DNA from: Hydractinia symbiolongicarpus
Taxonomy: Eukaryota > Cnidaria > Hydrozoa > Anthoathecata > Hydractiniidae
Reading direction: 5' to 3'
Length of the DNA: 64,000 bases
Assembly (NCBI RefSeq): GCF_029227915.1
Contig: NC_079876.1
Coordinates: forward strand, 31,593,828 to 31,657,827
A model generated the notes under the pieces. The model was not told the origin of the DNA and did not search any database. It worked only from the letters and a program-made list of their open reading frames with translations. Of this stretch, positions 1 to 11,499 are shown piece by piece (the stretch's first letter is position 1; every line of letters starts with the position of its first letter). The translations under genes were made by a program, and so were the position numbers.

Positions 1-366
1 TCCTCATCAACTTAAGGGGATGATTTTAGCCTCAGTTTATAAAAAAAATTCAATGGAAATTGAAAATCAGTCCGACTTAGTAAACGTCTGACTTCACCAA
101 GGTTAGTAAAAGTCTACTGGATAGTACCTGAGAGAAGAATTCTTTTGCTTGTTTTTAACAAGTTTAATGCTTGGTAAGTCTGATTCTCCAAATTTTTTAA
201 ACGATGCCCCTAAAAGTTTAGAACATGCAAAGAGTGTCAATAATGGTAACAGTTTTTTTGATAACAATGACAAAGTTTTTTAGCTTCTATACAAAGAAAT
301 TTGTAACATTACAGCTTTATGTCAAATCCACAATGTGACGCACTTTTTACAACACACAACATTTAC

Positions 367-3300
367 CTCATCGCATATCACAATCCCAACCGGTGATCGG
401 TGCAACACAGCAGCATGTAATCGAAACGTCTCATATGAAATGATAAGTATTGGTATGGGAGCTCTTAATTGGTGCTGACCCATAAAGGAAGCTAAATATA
501 TAATGCGAAACAATAAATAAACAAGAAAGGGTACGAAATGTAAACTTGATGAAAACCTAATATTATAATTCTGAAATATATATGTCAAAAATTAAAAGCT
601 TACCTCTTCCGTAAAAAACAGTTAATTTCATATCAAAGAGCTTGAAAAGTTGTCTGGCAATTTGTCTATTATTTTAAAAAAATTTGATTGGTTCTTAAGA
701 TTTTGGACTTAAAAGTTCCACTAATTATGCATGACATCTTGCAGTAGCTCTGAATGAGGTGTTTTACTTAACAGTTTTGGCATTTATAGCATTTTTGGCC
801 ATTAAGTTTCACGTTTTAAACATTTTACATGAATTACATAAATTACTAAAATTATGCTCAATAACATGATTTACATGTTTTATAACTTGCTATTGATATC
901 ATAATTACACATAATTAGTACACCAATAAAAATTTTTAAAAAAATAAAAAATTTATAATTCATTTTTTGGCAGGTAGTAAGGTTTAAAAAGTTCTTACAA
1001 AGTTTCTGGTCAATTTCTGATTTAGTCCCACTATCAATAGCAAACGCTTGCACACGACCTTTTAACCACTTGCCAATTTCTTTATCCCAATTCTAGAAAA
1101 AGCATGGTAATAATGGAACTTTGGTCCAGAGTTTCAGACTAAAGAAGTGTCTGTGATACTCTTCATAATCTCAACATTTTACATAATTAACCTTAACAAG
1201 ACTTGCTGGTGTGACGATGATAGCTTTATTCACTTCTGGTTTTCCTAAATGAACAATACGTTATGCAAACGTAGAATTAGAAATAAAAATGGTACATACA
1301 AAATAAAAATAAATTAAAATAATTCTAACCTGACGGGCTCTGTTTCTAAAAGATTAAAAAGAGGAAATAGGGATTATATTTTTGGGCAAAGAAAACGAAT
1401 CAAACCGAAAGATTCTTTTCTGTAATCACAAACACTACTGTCCTTGCCATTATGGTTCAACATTAATGGATATTTGCAAATTTACTGGCAAAGACTACAG
1501 ACTACAGTGTTATCTCAAAAAAATAAATAAAAAAGCGACAACTGATACTATAAATGGTACCAATATCAGATTTCACTTACAAGGACAGTCCACAATAATG
1601 TGATGCATTGAAGAGTTTTACCAAGACCCTAAAAAAAGAAATTATATAAAAATTGAAGTATGTTATATTTTGAAGATCTATTAACAACTTAAAACAAACA
1701 TACCATTTCATCAGCCATAATACAACCATAGTTATTTTCAATACATCTCCCAGTGACACAGTCATATAAAAATTTCACACCCTAAGCAAAGAAAACAAAC
1801 TTGCATTGAAACGTACACAAAGTGCCATTAAATTTAACGACAGTACAAGATGAAAAAGGTTTACAATACAGCAAGCTGCACTGAAGTATCTTGTCAAAAC
1901 TGGGGTTAGGCTCCCAGAAGAAGGTGCTGAACACACTTTCTTGCTTCTTACAAGCATAAGTACTGTCCAACTTGGACCTAAAACTATTCTTTAAGAAAAT
2001 CGTAAAGAGAAAAAACAATCCTTCTATCACAAACAATACGACACAAGACAGAGCTAACAACACATTTGTTAGAAAAACTATGCGGGTCTACAAATTAAAA
2101 TTTTTTGCAGTAAAAAACGTTTGCAGTTATACAAAATTTTTTCTCCAGTTTCAACTAGTGTTTATGAATTTCGTGTTATAGAAGCATAATTCTCTGAAAC
2201 CATTTCTAATTTTTGTAGGAAAAATATCAACTGAAAAATTCATTTACTTCCTTTCTTTAAAGTATTTTACATTTCACAAGAAATTCAATTCATAGGATTT
2301 TTAACAAGTATAACACACTTTACACATAATATCATAATAAAGACTTGAAAAACAGTAACTAGAACATCGAATTTTCCTTTATTAGACTGGGGATACCTGT
2401 TAACGTATTAAAACTATTCCCAATAAAAAATTTATGATCTTAAAGATATATGGTCTTTACATAAAAAACCTTTACGTGAACTGCCAAAGCAGGTGCAATA
2501 ATATCCAATCCTTGTCAAATTAATAATCCACAGCAAACAAAATATATTTGGTCTTTTTTATCTCTATCACCTCTTGTGAAGTAACAAGCAAATTAAAGGA
2601 AAATCGAAAGACAGAAAATCGTACCTCTCTTTGATGAGGACGCAGAACTTTTGACAAAATCGGGTCAACCACAACTATATAAATAAAGTCAAACATTTTA
2701 AAAGAAAGTAGACAACAAAAAGTAGTCAGGGTAAAGTATGATAGTGTGTGTTGATATATGAAACTTTGTACTTAAACTTTTGTGTAATATTTTTAAGTAT
2801 AAAATTTCTCAATTACATTACTTTTTTGCACGTGTATTCCTCATTGTTGTTGTTGATGTGGGTAGTGATCCTTTTATACACAAAAAGTTGTTCTTTGAAA
2901 TTTTTTTAAAGAACTTGAAACCGTGACCAAAATAGAGCATAGAAACATGTGCTATCCATGAGCGATTAAGGAGATGTTACTTTAAATATTAAAATTAAAA
3001 TTTTTGCAGCAAAGTTAAAGTAAAAAAAAATTATTTTTAAAATTTTTTTGTTATTTTTGTTTTAGTTAGAATCTCTGTTACTGGAAGTCAGTGATTGAAA
3101 TGATATTGCAGAATAGTATAGGAATTTGTATCACTTTTGTGACAAAAACAATATGGCAATGCAAAATAAGATATTATGTACTTGTCGCAACCGTTGGATC
3201 AAAATTACAACAGTTTAAAATATGCTTAGGACAAAAAAGAATTGATTAAAATAGCAAACAGTTGTAAAGAAAACAGTAGTCTAGCTACTTATTGCACAAC

Positions 3301-6300
3301 AAAATGCAAAAGACAAAATTTATTATTTTTACAAATGAATGCCTAAAATGGCGAACAATAGGACATTTTTTATTTGCGATGGGTACCCAATGGGTAACAA
3401 ATAAATTTCATTTTCTATGTCCTTTCTATTGTAGAAGTTACATTACAGACAAAAAAAATATGAAAAGAAGTGTTTTCTGTGCATTTTAGAGCAGAACATG
3501 AAACTTGGCACAAAAGACAAACATATTGAAGTAAAACATTTAAATTAATAGAAATGTGAAAAGAAACATGTCAGTACTCTAAATCTGTAAAAGAGAACAT
3601 ATTTTCCTTAGTCGAATTAGAACCTCTGATTAAATATTCCCTGGTAGTCAATAACTTTTTGTAATTGATATTAAGCCCGGGGAAAATCGATCAACATTCT
3701 CGGTCAACATTCTCGTCAACATTTTGAGCAACATATTGATACGATTTGCTATACCCTCGTTAACATTTTGGGCAACTATATTTTTCTGAAACATGGCCAT
3801 TCATTCAATTTTTTCAAAATGACGGAAAAGGAATCTGCAGCATGTTTATTGCTGGCATTGGTAATAGATGACGATGAAAAAAGAAAGCGAGGCCCTACCA
3901 GAAAATGGATTCAAAGAAGGGAAGAGGAAGAAGGTCAATCAGTTTCTCCACTATTTCATCGTTCCATTTAAATTTTTGTTTACCAGCAGTAGTAGTTTCA
4001 GGATCAGTTGAAGCAGTGATTTCCGCCATTTTTAAAATGAATATATCTCCATGTTTTGATCTTATTTTCATGCAAGTCGTGTATACACTCGAAGAAAAAG
4101 ATTCGAATTCGTGCTAGAACATTCGAATTTGCAATTAAATGATTCGAAAATACTGAAAAATATTGCCAGAAATGTTGATGGCTATAGCAAATCGTAGCAA
4201 CATACAAAACTCATCAACAATGTTGATCAACATTTATTAAAAAAGTTAATAAATGTTGATCAACATTTTTAGAGGTTTTTTTCTTCGCCAACATGTTGAC
4301 ACCCATAGCAAATCGAGCCAACATGTTCATCAACAAATGTTGATGGGTAATGTTGCTCAAAAGGTTGTCTTGATTTGCCCCGGCCTTAAGAGATCAATTA
4401 CTTTACTTGACAGCTAAACTGTTACTGGTAGACAGTCAGAGTGACTTTTATGAACTTTAAATAAAGTCCAGTAAAAAAAGCTTTACTCATAAAAAATATT
4501 CTAGTATTTTCAAAACTTTTGAAGCTCATCGCTACAAAATCGCTTCTTAGGAGTTTTGATTCCTATAAAAGCTTTTCAAACTTTGACACATGGTAATAAA
4601 ACATGCAACCTTAGTTCGAGGTTGATAAGTCAACAACTCAATAAGTGAACAGAATCTCAAAATAAGTTCTCACCGTGCACCAACTGGTCATCACTAAAAA
4701 AAAAAAAAAGATTAAGCTAGTGTTGGGAAAACCAAAACAGTCATACTTTCAAGTCCCTCCTTAAACTTGAAATTTGCACAAAGGAGTATTTGTTTATTTT
4801 TTATTTATTTAAAATTAAGGTATTATATATTTTATATGGACTTAACTGTTTTTCTTTTCATTGAAAAAAATTTGGGAGCTGCCATATTATATAGTTGTAA
4901 TACAAATTGTTATGTTAAGGGAGGAAATATTTTGAGTAAACTGAATTTTGCAGAACTTATTACACATTTTTATTTTTATATGTATCATAATCTAGCTACT
5001 ATGTCTGTTGCTGTATACTTAATTCTTGGCAAAAAAACTTTGATGCCACCATTGCCCTTGAAAATTATTCAAAATGTAAAATGTTTTAAAGACAAGTCCT
5101 TCAATCGCATAAGGTAAAAAAGATCACCACCACCATACATCTGTTAACTAGCTATAATTTTTTTTTATATAACAATAATTAGTTTTACCTCTTTTGGTTC
5201 AATTTATCATGTGCTGAAATTTCCGGTGGGTGATACAAAACAAGTGCACCTTCTTCATACGGATCATATGCACATAACTTGTGTACTTGTTTTCGCATTC
5301 CCAAGCTTCGGCCATGGAATGAGCCTGACAAAAACAACAACTTGCAGAAAGTCATAATTGTTTAAACAATTTTATCAACTTTGGAGGTACACCTCAAGTT
5401 CAATTACATCTGCTGCTAGAATGTGTCAGCCACATTGAGCACTATGAAGTACTACTTGCTCAGTATCGTTGGCCTTAGGGAATTAAAACAAGTTGTGTAT
5501 GGGAAATGGAGTTATCTTCTGAAAATAGGAGGTGGGTTTACTTCCCTTAAAAACAAATAAGTAGTAATCATGTTATAAATATCCTTACTTACCTTGAAAG
5601 TTTTTTAAGGGAACTTTAAATGGCTTGGAGAGTATACTTTGAATAAGAGCTTCCTAAAATTGAAAAAAAGGTTCAAGGTTTCTTTTTAATGGATTTTAAA
5701 ATTTAATTTATAATCTACAAATTACAAATAACACCTACATGAGCTGACCATTTTCCACTGATTGAAGATCCATTGGTTGTAGTGCATATCACAGCAAGTG
5801 GCTTTCGGTAGGGAGAAATAAAATCTGCAGTATTGTAGCTAACTAATCGCTTGTTATTCTGAAAATATATTTAAGAAAAGCTCTAAAAAGTATTTTTTAA
5901 AGAGAAACTACTGTAAAAATCAAGTTTTCTCTGTTATATTTATTTCCTCATTTTTCTCATTCAAACTTCTTTTTAGGATTAAACCCCAATGTAAACAATG
6001 GCATGCAGAAAGTTTAAGTGTGCTGTAGTTATCATCAAAAAATACATTTTGTGAAGGTTTCTGTATTTTTATTTTTTTTATCACATTTATCAGAGAGGTG
6101 CACTAATTGAAAAAGAAAGAGTATAAACATGGCTGACTAAGTATGTCTTTTATGTGAACTATCGATCAACTGAAGTTTTTAAAATTGTTAACTGGACTTA
6201 ACCACCATTTTTTTGAAATCTCCATGTAACAAAATTCGATAAAAATATTGCCACTTTGTACTATATTTCTAATGTTTACAATCTCATTTTATCCGTCATC

Positions 6301-6983
6301 ACATTCAAGAAAAGAGGTTCAAAGCTACTGTAGCTTTGTAATCTGTTCTGAAGTAGAGAAATGTCTAAATCAGAAATAAATTATTATCTTTGCCAGTACT
6401 ACAGGGTATGAAGAATGCGAGAAGTAAAAAAAATCTCATAGATTATGTCTACAATGTGATGTTTAATGGTTGGCTAGTACCTGTATTCCTTGAATTTGCA
6501 TGACCTTGAAAAAATTTTTAAAATTAAAAAGGTTTTTTTGTATATATGTGTTGTCTTATCAAAATTTTTAAAATGATGTTTTTTTCACTGCAGTTTTAAA
6601 AATAATATACGTAATACAACAATTTAAAAAAGGGTAAAACATTTATTATTTTAAATTTGTTCTTTGGATAAAATGTTATAGCAGTATGGATTAATTATAA
6701 CATGCCTTAGGCAAAGAAATACTTTCATCTGGCTGATAGTCCTCATCACTGTTGTCATCATTTTCTACACTTTTCCGTTTGAGTACATTTTCAACCTGAC
6801 TTGGAGCTTTGCTTTTCCTCTATAACAAAAAAACGAAAAAACATCAAGTAATAAACACATGCTACCATGAAATGCCCATGAAATTACTCTTTTAATGACA
6901 ATGCAACTGCAAATTCTGTTTATAATTTTTTGTCAATGAACTAAATGCCTTTTCTTTTAATAATCATATCAGAAACTTACCAT
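367..6983 (-). CDS. RAD54L: RAD54-like recombination ATPase, N-terminal part (runs off left edge)
   Basis: Swi2/Snf2-family motor that works with RAD51 in homologous recombination in the nucleus. Fourteen coding exons, 5' to 3': 6981-6983, 6706-6819, 6481-6504, 5739-5858, 5593-5653, 5189-5324, 4674-4693, 2625-2674, 1704-1781, 1581-1628, 1330-1345, 1192-1244, 999-1092, 367-491. They join in phase into 314 residues that follow human RAD54L from its first residues (MRKSKAPSQ here, MRRSLAPSQ in human). Visible are a basic/acidic N-terminus, [10 protein letters not shown] (residues about 92-101), [10 protein letters not shown], Walker A GLGKT (203-207) split from ADEM by an intron, and [13 protein letters not shown]. 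The last exon ends at the DE of the DEGH box. The ATG exon contributes only the start codon. Exons of 16, 20 and 24 nt are unusually short. The donor after 6706 is GC rather than GT. RAD54B is less likely because the N-terminal exons match RAD54L. Confidence 0.95.
3675..4385. mobile_element. MITE with TTAA target duplication (piggyBac-like ends)
   Basis: A 711-bp element in a RAD54L intron. It is flanked by TTAA at 3671-3674 and 4386-4389. The ends are imperfect inverted repeats: GCCCGGGGAAAATC on the left, and GGCCGGGGCAAATC reading inward from the right (12 of 14 match). The interior is full of copies of TGTTGATCAACA-type palindromes. TTAA duplication is the hallmark of piggyBac-type transposons, but no transposase reading frame is present, so the family assignment is inference. 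The ORFs predicted inside it are not coding. Confidence 0.75.
4219..4267. repeat. Perfect 22-bp inverted repeat (hairpin)
   Basis: Arms 4219-4240 and 4246-4267 are exact reverse complements, separated by a 5-base AAAAG loop. Each arm contains the smaller palindrome AATGTTGATCAACATT. It lies inside the TTAA-flanked MITE. Confidence 0.9.
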
Positions 6984-9900
6984 TTCTTCATGTTTTGATG
7001 AATATTTGAACTTACAAATAAATCTAGGAAAACAAAACACATTCTGAAGATAAAATACAGACACATGGTTTAAAAAAACAGACTTGTTTAATTCATGTTA
7101 AAGGGATCTGAGGTACTTTTACAAGTTGGACTTATGTATTTCATTATGTATTGTACTGTTTACATGTTGTATATTTATATTTATTCTATTTATAGAATTA
7201 TATAATATATACTGTAAACCTGTGTAAGTTATGATTCTAAAATTTAAAAAAAATATAATACTACTAGCCGAATCCCCGTGGAAGAATCCACTGAATCTCT
7301 TGTTGAATCCTTTTGAGGGGTGCCAAATAAACACATAGAACTCAGTAATTTGAATTTTCAAAACTCACATTTCAACCTCGACCCCGGGCTCTTTGTCTCT
7401 TTTATAACGGGATGGCAAAAAGAGAAAAAAGCCCTGGGATCAAGGTTGCACAATCTGCATTATTCTATGTTTATAACCGCTGAAACAAAACGTCTAAAAA
7501 TATAAGCATGTGCAACAAAAAATAATAAAAAAAATTATGAAATAAAAATGGAAAATGTCCAAAAAAGTCGAAGGCGTCTAACAACCGTTACGTAAAAAGC
7601 GAAGTACGCAAAAATATATACTTGCTTTGCCATTCCAGAAATACAACAGGGGGAAAAGGATACCAAACATTAAAAAAAATCCAACATTTTTCAAAGTCAT
7701 AAAAAATCAGCTGTTTAGTCTATTGCAAACGGCAAAGCTTCCAAAATTATACTCAAATTATAAGAAATTAATAGTTGAAAACACATAAAAGAGAAATATA
7801 AAAACTTGAATCATTTCGTGTGTTGTATATCTACCAAAATATTTTAATCCAAAATATTAAAAGAACAGACCCAAACTTATAGTTAAGAAAATCACGCATA
7901 AAATCAAAGAAGATAACAATGCAGTGTTTTCGAATTTAAGAATCGAATATATTTCAAACGGCAATGTAACAGATGTAAACATTGATTTAAGTTTAGGTTT
8001 TAGGTTTAGGTTTTTTATAACGACATCAACACTGAATCACACCATCTGTAGTGTGAAAAACAGTAACAACGGAAAAATTACTTTTTACATGTTTATGTAA
8101 ATTCTTTTCTAGGATATACACGCTGTTTTTATAAGAATAGTGGGTTTTAGTTTCAGCCTCGATGTTCTAAACTTCTTTGACAAATGCTATCCTCATTTTT
8201 CTCAATATGTTTTTAACATGACTATGGCCTGAAAACATATAATGCCTTAATGAAAAAAAGCATGTTATAAGTTACTATGCTAGTTAGCTAGCTAATGGCG
8301 ATTCTACTACATGTAACGGCCCATTGCTTGGACAAAAAAAAGTTCAGTTCGTTTGATATACAATAAAAAAAGTAAATTTCTAATAAATTTTGTGCGTCAT
8401 ACAAATCTTCGTATTTAAAACAAACTATTAAGCTTAGACATATTTTTAGGATATTCTAAACTTCTGACCCATTTTTCAGAGTATGTACTTACAAAATAAG
8501 TGCTTAAAAAAAATATTTTCTGGCTCAAGACACAACAACAAACTTAATATTTAAGGAAAATTTAGCTCTGAAAGAAGCGGCTAGAAACTCGTTATACGCC
8601 CAAGTTCATTTCTCTACTAAATAATCTAAACAACGAACCTGCCTTTTTTTTACTTCTCAGTAGGTAGCTTGCTAGCGTTCTCCTAATAAAACTCCAATCA
8701 GTTTTTTACTATGAATACTAAACTTCGTTTCATCCCAAAGAGAACGAATTGAAGATGCATACAATTGCCTGAAACATTTTCAATCAGTTCTCTTTGTGAT
8801 GTTAAATCATCGTACGTTAGAAACATTTCTAACTACAACACCAACTTCGTTTGACAACAACACAACAGTTTGTTTTTTACATTTCAGATTCGAATTACAT
8901 TCATATTCGAATCCGATAGAATTTCTATAAAAGGAAGCAACCTCAGTCCCAGAACACAAAAATGGAAAATATAGAAAAACAAATATAAGCTTTAATCTAA
9001 CATCATGATGAGTAAACAATGTTTGAAGTAACTTTTTCCAGGATTACTTTGAAAAACAGACAACCTTCTTCGCTCCGCTTTTCTTTTTTCAGTTGATAAA
9101 CAACTTTCCGCTAAATACGGCGTGGACAATAATCCGGGGGTAAAATTAAATTATTATATTTATAACGACTCCGTGGGGCTTTTAAAATAAAAAAACAAAA
9201 CAAATAAAAACGTTTAAAAATAAAAAAAAATTAGTTTTAATAAAATAAAGTTTTCAGTAAAATAGAGTTTTATTTTTTAAGGTAATAAGAAACAAGAATT
9301 AAATGATTATATAGTAACCCCCTGATTTGCAATTTTTTTTAACTTGGTAAATTTTAGCGTAACACCACGTCATAAAAAAGTAACCCGTACTTTGCGTGTC
9401 GTGGACTCACATGGTTACTCACACAAGCGTAAGACAATTTACAATCATTTTAGACCTACCTGAGCAGGTAACATCATTGTGTCATGAAATTTCTTTAATG
9501 TGTTTGTCTAAAATTAATAACAATGAGCATTATAACACGCATGTTCGACTTTGTTTTTATATTGTACAAAGTTCGGAGCGAAATAACACTCATTTTTAAG
9601 CATTTTTTTTGTTGTAGATGATAAGCTAGCTGTATCTTCTTGCTGACGAGACTGTTATTTTACTTTTATTTTTTTCCAGATATTGTTTAGATCGCGTTTT
9701 GGATGGAGAATTAAATGAGTGGAAATGATCGGAGAAAACACAAAAATCAGTTTATGTTTATTTCATGTTAAGTACGAGCCAAAGGGTCTTCAACAAAATA
9801 TTTTCATATTTTTTATTGGTATATGGCCAGTTAGAGGGAGAGGGGTCAATGTAGTGGCCGATAATAAAATTATATAACAGGCAAAATCTTTTCAGAGTTT

Positions 9901-10059
9901 CTTTTAAGTAATCATAAAAAAAGTGATGAGGAAGTTGTTATAATTTCAGTTATCACATTGAAAACCTAATAATAATAAAAATTTGCAGAACTTTAAAACT
10001 GCCGGTCAAAAAAGTTTGGTGAAGATCACATCATCAAACTGATACCTATCAAACAACAG
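6984..10059. other. Intergenic: RAD54L upstream region
   Basis: AT-rich DNA between the RAD54L start codon and the LINE. The RAD54L promoter and 5' UTR should lie here, but I could not place them. Open frames at 7119-7505, 8807-9019 and 9396-9599 lack recognisable domains, splice-consistent extensions or family similarity. A short run of TTTAGG-like units sits near 7990-8013. I see nothing else. Confidence 0.5.
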
Positions 10060-10113
10060 GAACAGTCGTGCTGTTTGTTTGTTGCACTGACATTCAGCAA
10101 CTATTCCGAAAAA

Positions 10114-11110
10114 ATGCCAACAAAACCGAATCTAAGCTCCTCACAGATCCAGCCAGCCTTAACTCTCAATTCTTGCCAGCAGCATGACATTAATAAGCGC
10201 CAAATAATCATAGCAGAGTTATGCTCAAATGCCCCGAAAAATGTTGTAAGAGACTGCATTAGACTTATGACCCAGTTAAACCATCCTCACATATAAAGAA
10301 GTCCTTAAACCAATGTCTTAAAGAGAACCTCAAAGAAACACTAACCTATCTGAATAACAAAACCATCTCAAACATCCAACAAGCTTGCGATACTGTACAA
10401 TACTAATCTGCAGAATACAAAACCTATTCCCTGATACCTGTCAAATTTGCAATGAAAAATATTGCATAAGGCGGACAGACAAAACCTTTCTTGAATGTGA
10501 GGTATGTCAACAAGAAGTCCACAAAGAGTGTTTCGTTAATCTTTTTCCAGATGGTACTCCAAACTACAATCCTTACAACATCCCAGGGATCTACTATACC
10601 TGCGGAGCTTGTGAGCTTGAAGTTATTCCCCCAGAAGAAACAAACTCAACTTATCAAACACCAAACCTTCCATCAGTGCCTGGGAGATCAACATCAACAT
10701 CAACAGAGTGTCAACAAAATCTTTCACAGGAAGCTTCTTCAGAACTCCATGTCACAGTAGTAGATGATATAGGTGAGCATGAAACAGAAACTGAAAGTCA
10801 GGCTCCACCCAGTCTGTCCAATGAAGACGAAGAAGATGACATCACCCTGCCAAAAACACAACCAGAAACTCACATTAGGGAAAACCAACCATTGTCAACA
10901 GAGAACCCTGAATCACATGAAGATAGCCACAAACCAAAACCAACATGCAGATTCTACATAAAAGGAAATTGCAAATTTGACAGAATCAAAGGTAAAGAAT
11001 GCAAGTTCTTGCACCCACCACCATGCAAGCCCTTTTTAACTCATGAAAGCAATGTAAGAAACGGATGCACTCTTGGTAATAAATGCATTTTCTTCCACCC
11101 ATTAATCTGA
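10114..11110 (+). pseudogene. LINE ORF1: PHD plus tandem C3H1 zinc-finger nucleic-acid-binding protein
   Basis: Starts at an ATG (MPTKPNLSSS) and runs to a stop near 10296; it resumes in another frame at about 10385. The second part has a Cys4-His-Cys3 pattern: CQIC, CEVC, HKEC, CGAC. A long Ser/Thr/Glu-rich linker follows, then two C-terminal C3H1 fingers ending in FLHP and FFHP. ORF1 proteins of this type coat the element RNA. PHD or esterase domains are known in CR1-group ORF1 proteins; the added C3H1 pair is less familiar to me. One frameshift breaks this copy. Confidence 0.7.
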
Positions 11111-11499
11111 TCAACGTCACTCTCAAAGAGAGAGTGTTACAACCTAAAATGCAACAAAAGACATATAAAAGGAACAAAAAGAATCAGACCATTAATGAGT
11201 ACCGTGATCAGCACACCCAACCAAGACCAAATGCTGCCTCAATCCACAAACACAGATTTCTTAGAATACATCTGACACAAGGAATACAGGCTTCTTGTGG
11301 TAATGTATACCAAAATCAAAGCCATGACTACCCAACAGACCTATCATCCCCACCCAAACTCAATCAACACAACATCCTTCCATTCTGTCAACCAGGAAAT
11401 CCGCTAACCCACCTGATATCACTTCCACTTCCACATCAACAAATAACAAACAACCAGATCCCAAAGAGGTACTGAACTCCTTCTCATATAATAACATAC

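Noticed and set aside
600-655. A minus-strand segment with a strong GT donor (GGAAGAG/gtaagc) between two RAD54L exons
   Set aside because: Any acceptor upstream of it gives a stop in the required phase. The exons on either side (999-1092 and 367-491) join perfectly without it and match RAD54L (DQKL then SFMGQHQ).
7980-8015. Telomere-like repeat (TTTAGG words)
   Set aside because: Only three or four irregular units; far too short and not a clean TTAGGG array.
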